Source: Letharia columbiana (Eukaryota > Ascomycota > Lecanoromycetes > Lecanorales > Parmeliaceae). Taken from it: a stretch of DNA of 64,000 bases. Below the pieces are notes generated by a model, which had not been told where the DNA came from, searched no databases, and saw only the letters and a list, made by a program, of their open reading frames with translations. Position 1 is the stretch's first letter. Each line of letters starts with the position of its first letter. Both the position numbers and the translations under genes were made by a program. Where the stretch lies: assembly GCF_014066305.1 (NCBI RefSeq), contig NW_023501076.1:362501-426500 (forward strand), given 5' to 3'. This document shows positions 19,669-35,400 of this stretch, one piece after another.

Positions 19669-22634
19669 AAACTTTAAATAATAGTCTTTATTATAGGCGA
19701 TAACGTTCTTTAAATTATAAGAAGTCGTAAATTAGTTTAATAGTAATCTTTAACGTTAAAATACTTAGCTAGATACTTTTTAAAGCGTATTAATATCTCT
19801 CTAACTAGAGAAAAGCCCGTTCTCTCTTCTCTTTCTAATTATAATATTTATATACATATTTTATAATTATAAAACCCCTCTTCGCTTAACGATCTCTAAA
19901 GATAATTTAAAAGTTATTTAAATTAAGAAGAATATTCGAGTTAAAAAGAATATTTAAGTTAAGAAAGATATTTAAATCGAGAAAAGTAATTAAAATCGAT
20001 TTTACTCGTTATATATTTAGTTCTATTTCTAATATTCTAAGATTTAAATTCTTAATATCTCTATTATCTTATAATATAGCGTATATTAATCTTTTTTACT
20101 ACTCTATAACTCTTATTTAAAAAATCTAAATTATAGATATTATTATATTAATTAAAGTCGATAAAGCTATTAATATAATAAATTTTTTTATCTTTTATCG
20201 ACGTAGATATAATATATATACTTCTCTCGATACTTATAAGGCTATAGAATCGTTATTTTTCGAGAATTCTTAAATTCCGCGCTATTAATAATTACGCTCT
20301 TTCTACTTTTACTATACTATAATATTTCTAAACTTATTTATTATATTAATACTTAAATATCTTTATAAAAATATTCTATAGATAAGTCGATCTTTATCTA
20401 AAATCTCTATAAACTAGATTTATCACTTTTATTATAATTAATACTTTTTCTATTAATTTTCTCGAAAAAACTCTATTAATATCGAAGGTCTATTAATTAT
20501 ATTTATAAATTTAAGCGTAATCTCTACGCTATCTTTTTCGAAAGAGTTAATTAATAAGTTTATAGATAACGACATCTTTAAATAAACGAGCTATATTTAG
20601 AGAATTCTTCTCGAGAGCCTTTTAATATCGAATATTAAAATAGATATAAATCGAATATCGATGTATTTATTTATAGTTCGCTTTACGTATATCGATATTA
20701 TTATCTTTCTTAAATAGATAATATTCTCTTAATTTCATTCGATCTATTCGAATAAAGGCGGTTAGAGTTTCGAGAAAAATATTTAACTTTAATTATTTAA
20801 TAACGATCTCTATTAATCGCTAATAACGACTATTATAATAATAGATCTATCTTATAATATTACGCTTCTTATTATCCGCCTACTAATCTTAAATATAAAG
20901 ATCTAAAAAAATTTCTATCTTAATCTTCTTCTTTTTCTTTTATAATCTCTTAATTATAGATAATAATACTTCTATATCTTAATATTTAACGAGATTACAT
21001 ATTATAATTATCTTTTAATATATAATATTATAACGTATAATCTATTTAATATAGTTATTATACTTATTTATTAATTCGTAATACTTTTTAAAGAATTTAA
21101 TATACGTCTTTTCTCTTATTTAAGTAATTAATCTATCGAGTAAATTAAATAATTATATTATTTCGAGTAAGTAACTAATATTATAAAACTTTAAGAAGTT
21201 AAAATAACCTTTATCTATCGTTTTATCTAGAGATCTATATATTTAAAAAATCTCTTTTAATAGATTAATTCGAGTTAAGGCTGCGAGTAGATATTAAATA
21301 GTATTATTATTATAAGAATAATATCTTATTAATATAATAAGATTAAGAATAGCGCGATCTATATATAGCGTATTTAAATTTAATTTAATTAAGATTAATA
21401 TAAAGATAACTATTATTATTCTCTATAGAATTTAATTATTCTCTTCTATTTACTATATCTTCTTATTTAAAAATTTAATATATCTTAAATTAATATAGTT
21501 AGAAATCATCTAAAAGCGAGTATTAAAAAGCTTATTTATTTTATTCTTTATCTTTATAATCTTAATATATTTAATTTATTATTTAAATAAATAATTTATA
21601 AATCTCTTAATTATTAAAAAGTATAGAATATCGAAGTATTATAGTTAATATATATCGATAGCGAAGTAATTATTAATAAAAGAACGATAGTTATAGAATA
21701 TTATATTTTATAAGTATTTCGACGTTTTTTTAATATACCTCTTTTATAATCTCAGCTACTTGATTATATACTCGAATATTTATTTAGAATATAGAATTAA
21801 AAAATATAATCGCTTTCTCTTTATAGATAAGATCGTATATATAAAATAATATCTATCGCTTAAGATTAAAGTAATTATTATTTATTTTTTATAATTTAAT
21901 ATTATAGTAGCTAGTATTAAATAATATCTTCGAATTAAATTATTTACGTATTATATATTAATATTATATTCGAAGTATTCTTTAATTATTAAATATACTT
22001 CATTAATAGATAATATATCGCGAGAGTATAAGAAGTTATCTTTAATTATTAAACTTAAGATATAGTAATAGATTTAGGCCTTAGCTTCTTTTTTCGTAAT
22101 AATCGATATTATTCTTAAAATCGCTATATTTAATTTACTATATACGCGTTATACGTCTTATTAAAGATTTCTAATCGTAATATAGATCGACTAAGTATAT
22201 TAATTCTTATATATTTAAGAAAAATAAGTTTTATTTAATATTAAAATAATAAAAATAACGATAGAATTATTAGATAGCTTATCCTATATTTCTTATTATT
22301 AATTTATAATATATATCTCGCTATAAACTCTCGCTTTATTAATATTCCTTTAATATATAAATTAATAATATAAGCTTATACTAAAAGATTTATATATTAA
22401 AAACGCTTTAATAATATTTATAATATCGAAATAAATAACGTAATATATCTTCGACCTCAATTCGAATTTAAAGTTATAAATTTCAAAAGACTAACTAATT
22501 TAACCGTCGTCGATATTATCGTTATATATATTTTATATCTTATATCTTAATAATTTCGCGTTATTAAAGCTATAGCTATCTCGAAATTACTATAAATAGA
22601 CGTTATGAAAGAACTTATTAATATTATCGTCGAA

Positions 22635-23202
22635 TATCTATAAATTTAAAAAGTTTCTATAAAATTTGAAATTGCTAATCGCGCGTATGTCGCGGAAATT
22701 ATAAAATTCGCTAAATTAGTAAATCTAATTAGAATTCGTCTAAATTCCGCCGATTTAGTAATTATCTTAATTTTTTCTATTAGTTCTACTAATTTAGTAG
22801 TAATATATATAAAAAAGAAAAAGTTCTAATAATCGACGTTGCGATGATAAGGTTCTACGACGATAAGTATTAACGCCAACTCAAATTTAACTATAGAATT
22901 AAACGATTTAATAAAATTAGTCGCGTAAGTAATACTCTAATATAGCGTATAATAATACGTATATTAATAATAATATATATTAATATTATATATATATAGA
23001 ATAGTACTTAGAGTATATTAAAGTATATTACGTAAAATTTTTAAAGTTACTAAAATTTTTTAAAGTTATTAAACTAACGAAATTAGTAGAAAGAATTAGA
23101 TATAGATAAAGTCTACTTAATAGACTAAATCGTACTAAATCGTACTTATAATGCGAACCCGACGGAAATCGTATAAAAATTCACTTTTTAGATTTATAGA
23201 TA
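22635..23202. mobile_element. inverted-repeat element, copy B
   Basis: This is the same element as copy A in the same orientation, beginning tatctataaatttaaaaag and ending with the inverted counterpart. Shared interior landmarks include the ttgaaattgctaatcgcgcg block near the left end and the gtcgcgtaa and cggaaatcgta blocks towards the right. It is about 60 bases shorter, partly because it has only one copy of the 40-base internal repeat. TA flanks both ends. No coding frame is present, so it would have depended on a transposase made elsewhere. Confidence 0.8.
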
Positions 23203-26060
23203 AAGAGTTTTAATTTAAAAAATCATAGCGCTAGCGTATAATCTTCTTAAAATTTAAATAAATTTTAAAAATTATTTATATCGAATATTAATCCGATATT
23301 CGACTTAGTTTAATAATTAGATATTAATTTTATTTAATTAAGAGACTTTAATTTAAATTATAATTTTATCGACTTCTTAGCGTCTCGCTCTCTCGAATAT
23401 AATTCTATAGAGTTAACTATTAAAGATAAAATTATAATATTATAACTTAAGTCTATTATAGAGATAAGAGATACTATTATCTTATTATCTAGGTTTATTA
23501 TTTATATTATATTTATTCTCTCTTTCTCTATCTTTTACTTATTTAATTACTATTATAATATTAAATTTATAATTATATTATCTTTAAATAAATATATATC
23601 TTCTTCTCTTACGATAATTAGAGCTATTAGATTATTAATATTATTAATTATATCGCGATTTATAATATTAAAAAACGCGTATAAAAGAATCGATTTTCGC
23701 TTTCTATAACCTCGTAGATATCTAATAAGTCTACTATTATTTTTATATTATTTTTTATAGAAGCGATATACTCGATATATATTCTCTTATCTATTATTAA
23801 TTAATTATAAGATACGCGTTCTTTAATAATTAATAATATATTAATATTTTAACGAACGTATACTACTACTCTAGCCTTACTTATCGCGAAGTTTAATTTT
23901 AACTTTATATTCTTTATAATTATATAAAAGATATTTATAAATCTATATATAAAAAATATCTTATATTAATAGATATTTATAAAAAGGAAAAATCTATAAC
24001 GAGCTATTTAGAGGAGAAATACTTTTATTACTTTTAAATATTTCTTTATATTTAATACGTATATAATTAAAGCGCTTTTATATATATAAAACTATATTTA
24101 TATATTTACTTTAAAATAGTAAAGTCGTCTATAGAGTATATAATTTAGAAATATATATTTTATATAAAAGAAACTAATTTTACTTTAATTTAAATCGTTT
24201 AATTTAGATAGTAATATCTCTAAAAATAAATATTATAAAAGAAATATATTAGATCTATTTATTATTATTTATAATATATAGCTATTTTATTATATTTAGC
24301 TAGCTAATATATCTTTATATTAAAATAAAAGTCTTTTAAATATAAACGATTAAAGCTAAATAAATTATTAAGAGTTATATATATTCGAAGAGAAGATAAT
24401 CTAATTAATCGATTTTTATAAATATAAAAAAGAAAGAAGATTAATATATCTACTAAAAAAGAAATTTAATTATCTACTAATCGATCGAAGAGTAAATAAA
24501 AATTATATAAATATAGTATTTATTAGTTATTATATTTTATTATTATCTCTTATATTAAAGAATTAAAATAAGTATTAATTTTCGAAATACTAATTATCGA
24601 AGTAATTATTATCGCTTAAATCTTATCGAAGATTATTAATTTCGAAATTATTAGTAGAGAATAGATCTTAGAAAATTTATATTATTATTAAATAAATTTA
24701 TATTCTTAATAGATATAGTAGCGAAATTCGTATTTTTATTATCGATATATATATTAATAATTTTAACGCTAATTAAAGCTTTTATCAAAGTTTTTATTAA
24801 TAATTAATTAAAGTTAATTAAAGATATAATATATTAATATTTAATTAAGACTATTAAGATAATTATTAATAAAATTAGCGTTAATTAAAGTTTACTTATA
24901 ATTAATTAAAGTTAATTAAAGATATAATATATATTTTAAGAAATAATATTAAATATTCGACTCGAACTCTATAGTCTTATTTAAATTTCTTTTATCTTAT
25001 ATCTTACTTAATCTAATACGCGTTTTCTTATTATTATATTATATATATTATTATATTAATATCTATACTTTCTTTAAACGATATATTTATAATAGTAGCG
25101 TTTATCGAAATTAATTTCTATCTTAAAATCGATATCGCTAAATTAGACGTTCTCGCGAATTAAGATAATATTTATAAAGAACTTTAATTTTTAGAGCTTA
25201 TATTTAAAGTAATAAAAGAGAAGTTCTCGCGTTAACTAAGATATAAAGATCTTTAAAAAAAGTTTATAAAATTATATAAGAGAAAGATTAATATTATTAT
25301 AAGCGAGATTATTTAATTACTATTTATTTCTAATTATATAATTATATAAGACCTTAGCTTTCTTTTTAAATTCTTATATAAATTAATTTTATTAATTAAT
25401 AAGACGTTTACGAAGTAAGAGAAGCGATTATTTAAGAGGGAATCGATAAAAATATAAAAAGATAAATATATGAAGATCTAGAAGCTCTTAACGATTAAGA
25501 GATTAATAAATCTCTATTAATTTAATAAATTATTAATTAAAAATCTCTCTAGTATTAACTTTCTTTAATTTATTATTATTAATAATTTAAATAAGTATAA
25601 GCTTATCTCTATTTAGAAGTTAATAAATAATTTAATAATAATCTCTTAATTCTAGAAGTAACTTAATCTTAAAGCTTTTATTATTTATCTTTAATTAAAA
25701 CGATTTTAGAGCGATATTAATAAAAATTCTATAATATTATTTTATCTAATTTATAGAGTAAATAATACGAGCTTAATTATAAATAATAATAATAATTTAT
25801 AAGAGATATATAAGTATTAAAAGCGAGTATATATATTTAAATAGCGAATATTCTTATAGCGCGTAATTAAAGATTTATTAATTTTACTTCTTTATATTAA
25901 TAATAAGTATTAATATTAATTCTAGCTTCGATTAAGACGTTAGATATTAAAGTTAATATCTTTAAAACTTCGCGAGATTTATTAATATACTTATATTCTT
26001 AATCTTAATAACTCTCTAAAATATTTAAATATCTAATTTTTTCTTCTATTAAATAAAAAT

Positions 26061-28885
26061 AAATCTTAAAGTTTTTAATCTCTTCTAATCTTTATAATAT
26101 TTTATCTTAATCTAATTTTATTAAAATTTTACTTTCTCTTTATTCTATTATTACTTAATCTTTAATCTTATTACTTAATTTACTTAATATCTATAAAGAA
26201 AATAAAATAAATTTTTAATTTATTAATATTAGCTTAAATAAGAATAATTCTTAATTATAAATTTATTATTATTTTTTATAAAAGAAGTTTATTAATAATT
26301 TAATAGATAATATTATTATATTTAAAACTTATAAAAATAATAATACGCTTTTATTATAAAAGAAAAGGCGTTTAATAATAAAAGATATTATATTAATAAA
26401 GCTCTTAATTAAATAAAGATTATATTCTTTTAATTAACTAACTCTTATAATATTAAAATTAATAAAATTATAAATTAAAGAAAGATATAGAATAATATAA
26501 AGGTCGATAATAAAGATCTAATATTAGAGTATATATTCGAGTATTATTAATTATCTATTCTTTATATTAATTAATATAATAAAAAAATAAAGCTTAATAA
26601 AAAAGAGAGATTTTAATAATTTAATATAATTTAATAAATTATAAAGTAAGTCTTATAGCTTAATTATAATAATATAAATATTAATAATATTTAAATATTT
26701 AGAGACTTAGATTACGTCTTAAATTTATAAAAAATATTAATTTCTATTATTTTAAAGGTTTATTAACTCTATAATTTAATATAATAATATTTTTAAGTAA
26801 ATATCTATAAAGAAGCTATTAATATAAATAAGTCTAACTTTAATAAGATAAATATATTTAATTCTTTTATTTAACTCGCTAATATAAATATTTCTTTAGA
26901 CTTTAATATTATTAATAAGTTAAATATTTAAATAATAACTTACTCTACAATTTAATATTCTTAAAAAATATTAAAATATTATTATTATCGAAGTCTTTAA
27001 AAAGTCTCTCTTCGCGAATAAATATCTTATATTATAATTTATTTAAAAGAATTAATAGTCTTAATATTCTTTAATTAAGATATTTAATATTATTTATTTA
27101 TATAAAAATAAAATAAATTATATAGCCTAAATAATATTTAAAATAAAATTCTTTCTTATTATCGTTTTAGTAAAGACTTTAATAAACTAATTTATAAAAA
27201 TTATTAAATTTATAAATCTCGATAATCGCGATATTATATAACTTTATATATTTTATATATATAAATTAACTCGATATTATAAAGTTAGCGCTAAGCTCTT
27301 AATCTCTATAAATATTAAATTATTTAAATATATAATCGACGATTAAGCTTAATCTAAATAAGAGAGATTCTTAATTCTAATAATTCTTAAGTTATATAAA
27401 AATTATATAAAAGCTATAATTAAAGATAAAGAGAAATTTAAATATAACTTCGCTATCGATTAGATTTATATTAATAAATTTTATAATATAAAATTAAATA
27501 TCGTCTTAATTCTTATATTAATTAATATCTATAAGATAGAGTAATTTAGAATTATAATTAATAATCTTATAAGTATATAAAAACTATATAAGAAGAGGCG
27601 AGTATATCGTAATAGACTAGCGAAGAAGTATAAATACTATTTATTATTTATATATAAATACTTAATTATATTATAAATTAAATTCTTTATAGATATAGTA
27701 ATAATAATTCTCTTAATAAAGTAGTTATAATAAAAGATAAATCTTATTATATCGATAATAATAGAGAAAGTATATTATAAGATTAGAAAGCGAATAGAGA
27801 ATATAAAAGCTCGCTCGCGTAATTTATCGAATAAGAAGTTAAAGAGAAATATTAATAAAATATAAATAATTCTAGATAAGCTAATAATTAAATAAATAGC
27901 GAAGATAAGAATTATTAATAGCGATACTTTACTTATTAAACTTTTATTATATAAGATAAAAAAAATTTATTTATATATTAAGCGAGAATTAAAGAAAGAT
28001 ATTATAGAATATTAATCGAATTATTTAGAATTAAATTAAAATAAAGTATTTTATATAATATAAAAAGATCGTAGTCTAAGATTATAATATTTCTAATTTT
28101 ATCTATAACTTATATTTTAATAGAGCTTATAAGCTTTAAATAGTAATAATAATTTTAAATATTCTTAATTTCTTTAAATAATATTAACTAAAGCTAATTA
28201 ATTCTAAGTATTAAAATAATAAAAACTATTATAAAATAAGATAATAACGATTAAACTTTATAAAGCTAGATAATAAGAAAGATAATTAGCTTTAATATTT
28301 AGAATATAATATTTATAATTACTATCTAGACAAGCTAATATAAGATATTTTTAAACTTATTATCTTAAAATAATTAATTAATACTCTTAAGAAGAATATA
28401 TATAAATATATTAAAAAATTAATTATTTTTATAAATTCCTTTATTATTAGTCTTATTATTAATCTAATATATTTTTCTTCTTTATCTAATTAATCTTAAA
28501 TAATACTAATAAACTTATAATAACTTAAATAAGAGTATTTAAATTATAAAACTCTCTAATACTTCTTAACGATTCTTTTTAAAAATCGTAATAATATAAT
28601 AATATAACCTTTCGAGAATAATAACGAATCTCGCTTTCTAATCTTTATTAAATATTTTATAAATATAAATATAATCTTAATAAGATTCTTTCGCTCTATA
28701 AATCTAGATATCGATTAAGAAAAATAATAAGATATCTAAATAGATAATAGGATAGTATAACTATTATAGAAAAATAAAAAGATTTATAATTATTACTTAA
28801 TATTAAATAATCTAAAAAACCTTAATAATAAGATATTAAATCGAAATATATAAAGAGAGATAATTCGATCTTAGATATATAATAA
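26061..28885. repeat. 2.8 kb direct repeat, copy 1
   Basis: This stretch matches 29599-32424 in the same orientation with a constant offset of about 3537 bases. Anchors include aaatcttaaagtttttaatc (26061 and 29599), tagagtatatattcga (26525 and 30061), aagagaaatattaataaaat (27841 and 31380) and ttagatatataataata near the ends. Differences are mainly C/T and G/A. It is probably a transposon mutated by RIP beyond recognition; no terminal repeats, reverse transcriptase or transposase motif can be read. Confidence 0.8.
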
Positions 28886-29598
28886 TATTAAGAATAAGAA
28901 TAATAATATTAAGAATATAGATAACGCGAATATATAGATAGCTTAGATATCGCTTATTTAATTTTAATACTATTACTATATTTAATATTCGAGCTAAATA
29001 AGTAATATATTCGAGTTAATTAATAGTAATAATAGATTTAATATTTAACTTTTATTAAATATCTATAATTCTTTTAATTATAATCTTTAATTATTAATAT
29101 AATCTCTAATCTAGCTTCTAAATAATATAAATTATAATTAAATATTTAAATTAAATAGGCGATTTAAATAATCGATAGACTATTAAATCGAAGTTAAATA
29201 ATTAATTATCGCGCTAATTATTAGCGCTTATAATATTATATTCTACTATTTTCTCTTTATAATTTATTATTTAATATTTACTTTATAAACTTTATATTAT
29301 AAATAATATTTAATAAAATCTTTATCGAAGTTACTCTTGATTTTAATATCGAGTTTTATTTAATATAAATCTTTTATCTTAACTTCTAAGACTAGCTTTC
29401 GATCTAAATAAATTATTAATAATATATTATATTCTTCTTTTAAACTCTATTTATTATTAAAGTAAACTATTAAATAGATTTTTATCTATAAAAAAGATTA
29501 AGCTATTTATTAAAGTACTCTAACTCTAATCTTAATTCTTAATATCCTTCTTTTTTATATCTTTCTTTTACTATACTTCGTATAAGATAATTCTTAGT

Positions 29599-32424
29599 AA
29601 ATCTTAAAGTTTTTAATCTCTTTTAGATTTACTAATATCTCGCCTTAATTTAAATCTACTAAAACTTTACTTTCTTTCTATTCTATTATTACTTCGCCTT
29701 TAATCTTATTATCTAATCTATTTAATATCTATAAAAGAAATAAAATAAATTCTCGACTTATTAATATTAGTTTAAACGAGAATAATTCTTAATTATAAAT
29801 TTATCGCTATTTTTTATAAAAGAAGTTTATTAATAATTTAATAAATAACGTTATTATACTTAAAACTTATAAGAGTAATAATACGCTTTTATTATAGAAA
29901 AGAAGATATTTAATAATAGAAGATATTATATTAATAAAGCTCTTAATTAAGTAAAATTACGTTTTTCGATTAACTAACTCTTATGATATTAAAATTAATA
30001 AGATTATAAATTAAAGAAAGATATAGAATAATATAAAGGCCGGCGATAGAGATCTAATATTAGAGTATATATTCGAATATTATTAATTATTTACTCTTTA
30101 TATTAATTAATCTAATAAAAAGATTAAGTTTAATAAGAAAGAGAGATTATAGTAATTAGATTAGACTTAAAAAATTATAAAATAAATTCTATAACTTAAT
30201 TATAATAATAGAAATATCGAAAATACTTATATCTTTAAAGATTTAAGATATATCTTAAATTTATAAAAAATCTTAATATCTATTATTCTAAAAATTTATT
30301 AACTATATAATTTAATATAAAGACGTTTTTAGATAATTCTTTATAGTAAAGTAATTAATATAGATAAATCTAACTTTAATAAGATAAATATATTTAATTC
30401 TTTTATTTAACTCGCTAATATAAATATTTCTTTAGACTCTAATACTATTAATAAATTCAATATTTAAATAATAACTTATTCTACGATTTAATATTCTTAA
30501 AGAATACTAGAATATTATTATTATTAAAGTCTTTAAAAAGTCTTTCTTCGCGAGTAAATATCTTATATCGAGATTTATTTAAAAGAATCGATAGTTTTAA
30601 TATCCCTTTTGATCGAGATATTTAATATTATATATTTATATTTTATATAAAGATAAAGTTAACTATATAGTCTAAATAATATTTAAATTAAAATTCTTCT
30701 TAATAATTATTCTAGCTAAAATTTTCGCGAACTAGCTTATTAAAATTATTAAGCTAATAAATCTTAAAGATCGTAATATAATATAACTTCGCGTTTTTTA
30801 TATATATAAATTAACTCGATATTATAATATTAACTCGAAGTCTTTAATCTTTATAAATATTAAATTATTTAGATATATAGTTAACGATTAAGCTTAATCT
30901 AGATAAGAGAGGTTCTTAATCTTAATAATATTCGAGTTTTATAAAGATTATATTTAAATTAAAATAAAGGGCTTATTTATATATAACTTCGCTATTAAAT
31001 AAATCTATATTAATAAATACTATAATACGAAGTTAAATATCTTCTTAATATTTATATTAATTATTATCTATAAGATAGAGTAATCTAAAATCGTTATCGA
31101 AGATCTCGCTTATATATAAAACTCGAATAAGAAGAAGTAAATATATTATAATAGAATAGTAAAGGAATTTAAGTATTATCTATTATTTATTTATAGATAT
31201 TTAATTATATTATAAATTATATTCTTTATTAATATAATAGCGATAATTCTATTAATTAAATAATTATAATAAAAAATAAATATTATTTTATTTAAGATAA
31301 TAGAGAAGAAATATTATAATATTAAAAAGTATATAGAGAATATAGAGTCTCGCTTACGCGCTCTATCGAATAAGAAGTTAAAGAGAAATATTAATAAAAT
31401 ATAGATAATTCTAGATAAGCTAATAATTAAATAAATAGTAAAATCGAGAATTATTAATAGCGACGCTTTACTTATAAAGCTTTTATCTTATAAAATAAGA
31501 AAGATTATCTACTTATTAAGTAATAATTAGAGAAAAATTCTTTAAGATATTAATTAGATTATTTAAGATTAAATTAAAATTAAGTATTTTATATAATATA
31601 ATAAGACCTAGAGTTAAAAGTATAATCTATTTAAATTTATATATAAATTATATTTTAATAAGATCTATAAACTACGCGCTATAATTATTATTTCTAATAT
31701 TCTTAAATTCTTTAAGACGTATTAATTAAAGCTAATCGATATTAAATATTATAATAATAAGAATTATTACGAGTTTAGATAATAGCGATTAGTCTTCTAA
31801 GCTAGATAATATAAAGAAGAATTAACTATAATATTTATAAGATAATATATATAATTACTATCTATATAATTTAATAAAAAATATTCTTAAGCTTATTATA
31901 TTAAAATAGCTAATTAATACTCTCGATAAAGATATTTATAAATATTCTAAAAAGCTAATAATATTTATAAATTCTCTTATAATTAATCTAATTATTACTC
32001 TAATATAATCTTCTTCTCTATTTTATTAATCTCGAATAATATTAATAAACTCGTAATAATTTAAGTAAGAGTATTTAAATAACGAAATTCTTTAATACTC
32101 TTTAGCTATTTAATTTAAAAATCGCGATAGCTTAATAATATAGCCTTTTAAGAATAATAATAAATCTTACTTTCTTATTTTAATTAAGTATTTTATAAAT
32201 ATAGATATAATATTAATAAGAGTTTTTCGCTCTATTAATCTAGATACTAATTAAGAAAAATAATAAGATATTTAAGTAGATAAGAGAGTAATATAACTAT
32301 TATAAGAAAATAAAAAGATATATAATTATTACTTAATATTAAATAATCTAAAAAGCCTCGATAATAAGATTTTAAATAGAAATATATAAAGAGAGATAAT
32401 TCGTTCTTAGATATATAATAATAC
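29599..32424. repeat. 2.8 kb direct repeat, copy 2
   Basis: Second copy of the direct repeat described at 26061-28885. It retains a few more CG sites than copy 1 (for example ggccggcgatag near 30038), so it may be the less mutated copy and the better source for reconstructing the ancestral element type. About 710 bases of unrelated AT-rich sequence separate the copies. Confidence 0.8.
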
Positions 32425-35400
32425 TATATCGTCTTTTTAGATATACTATTTATAAGTATACTTAGTTATCTTAAAGCTTCTATACTATTTTAATATATAA
32501 TTATAATTTAATATTAGATAACTTATAAGATCTAGATAAAAAGATTCTAAATAAGAAGATTAAATAAAAGATACTTAATTTAAGAATTAATATTTATAAT
32601 AAATATAAAGATAACGATATAAATAAAGAAGTAAAAGATAAAGTAATTTAGATATACGATAGATAAAGAAGTTAAGAAAGATATATATTATTCTTAAATA
32701 GATATTTTAAATATCTAAATAATATATAATATAATTCGACTTTATATTATATTATCTAACTTTAACTATTTAATAATCTTATTAATTAATTTTTTAAATA
32801 AATAGAATAAATAATATAATAAGATTTATTAAATAAAGATTAGCCCGTAAGATCTATTTCTAAATTAGAATCTCTATTAATTCTATAATATTCTTTCTAA
32901 TATATTCTTCTCTAGAATTATTCTACTTCTTTTAAAATTCTATAATTTAATTAATTTTAGATATAAAATATAAGTCTCTATAAGTTAGCGTTACATTATC
33001 TTTATTTATCTTATTTAAATTATTCTATATTAATATTAATTTAAAAACTTAAATAATATTAATTATCTTATATAACTTAATAATAGAAGAGTCTAATTAT
33101 AAAAAGATTCGCTTCTTTTTAAAGTAAGAGATAAGAAAGAGATATCTAATTAAGAGCGCGTTTAATATTTCTTATAATTAAATAAAGCTCGACGAGATCT
33201 TTAAATAATTAAAGAATACTTTCTCGAGAGTCTTTATATTTAATATTCTAAGAAAATAGTTAAGTAATTATAAATTAGATATAATTATAAAAATTAATTA
33301 TATATATATATAGACTTATAAACGTAGGCGGCTAAATAAATAATCTATCTTTATTAATAATATTAATTTTATATTATAATTATATATCTTTAATCGAGCT
33401 AGTTTCTATATATATTTAAGAAAAATTATAATTAATACGCTAATATTATCTCTTAATATTATTAAGACTTAAATATTAATTCGCGTAAATAATAAATAAT
33501 ATCGATTTTAATATATTTATAGATATATTAAAAGAAGATAAAGTATATAACGCTATAATAGATCGAATTATATATTATATTAATAATAAAGATATTAAAA
33601 TTAATTATTTTCGAAAGTTTAAAGTAATTATACTATTAATATATAAGCGAAATTAAAATCCTATATTTTTTATAGTTAAAGAATATTAGACGAGTAAATA
33701 TTTATTTTTTATATATATCTACTATTACTAATACGCGAAGAGATCGTCTATCTTAAGAAAAGAAAAAGATAGCGAAGATACTAAGAGAAATACATAAAGC
33801 GATATAATAATTCGAGTCGACCATTCTTACTATTAGCGAAAGAATTTAAAGTTATAATATATATATATATAAGAAATAGTTAGATATTTATACTATAATC
33901 GTTATATTTTTTAGAATTTAATTAATTTCGAGAAATTCTATAATATAAAGAGTCTATCTTATTAAAATAATTTATAATTTTTACTTTCTCTAAATACCTT
34001 TCTACGCTTTATACGATATAAGATTTTTATTTTTAATATAATTAGCGTTTTACGTTATTTAATAGCGTTAAATATAAATAACTTCTAGAAAATTCGCTAA
34101 TATAAGTTTTCTTTATAGATTATATTCTAGTAGACTTCGATTAGAAAAAATATATAATCTTTATTAAATAGAGAGAGATAACATAAAAGATGCTAAAGCT
34201 AATATTTAATTTTTATATTCTATTAATAAAGATTATAAAAAGGCGGTATTAATTATAATAGAAATATATTATTATATATAAAATAGCTTTAAGTTACTAA
34301 AAAGAATTATATATTATTTTTAATAATTATAAAGTCTATAATAGCACCGTTATCGATAATTATATAAATTATAATTTTATATATAACGCTATCTAAGAGA
34401 TAGAATATATTATTAATATATCGAAGTAATTATTATCGATAAGTATTTATACTAAAAGATCTATAATTATATATATTAAAATAGATATTATTTATAGAAA
34501 AATATTTAAGAATAGAGAAGTAAATAGAGAAGTATAATTAGAATAATAATAGTTAGTAATAGATAATAATTAACTTAATATTAATTATTAATAAAAAATT
34601 TATCTAATTCGAATAGAAATTATTAATAGAAATATTATTTAGTTCGAATAGAGTATTTAAGTTAAATAGATAATCGAATTTAGATAGAGATTCGATACGC
34701 TTTAATTTAAATAAGTTAAAAACGCGCTAATTAATAGCCTCCCTTTTTAAATTAATAACTTTCCTTTACCTTTTCATTTTTCTATCTATTTAAATATATT
34801 TACTTTTATATTTTATTTATTATTATCTTTAATATTTAGTATTAATTTTATTTTAACTTTTAATAACGATAGAAGATTTATAATACTTCGTATTCTATTA
34901 AGTAAGTCTATTATATTTAAATTATAGAGATTATAAAGACTTTAGAATAGAATATAAAAAAGAGAATAGCGATAAAGAGAGCTAAAAAATACTAGAAGAG
35001 AGAAGAAAATTAAGAAGATAGAAAATATAAATTATAATTTACTTATTTGCGAAGATATTATTAATTATATATTAATAGAAAGCGAGTAAAATAAAAAAGA
35101 TTAATAAGAGAAAAAGATATATTAAAGAATATAGATAGATAGATCTTAGATTATCTAAATATTATAGAATATATAAGCTTAAGAAGAGTATATATATAAT
35201 ATCTAATTACAATAATAATAAATTCTTAAATAACTCTATTAGTTTATAGAAGATAAAGAAGTTATTAATAATTATAATTACTATATATAACGAAGCTCTC
35301 TCTAATATTAACGATACTCTCTTAATTTTATATATTATTATAAATATTAAAAAAGATTCTCTTTCTAAAATCGAAGATAAAGGCGAAGATTATAAACTTA

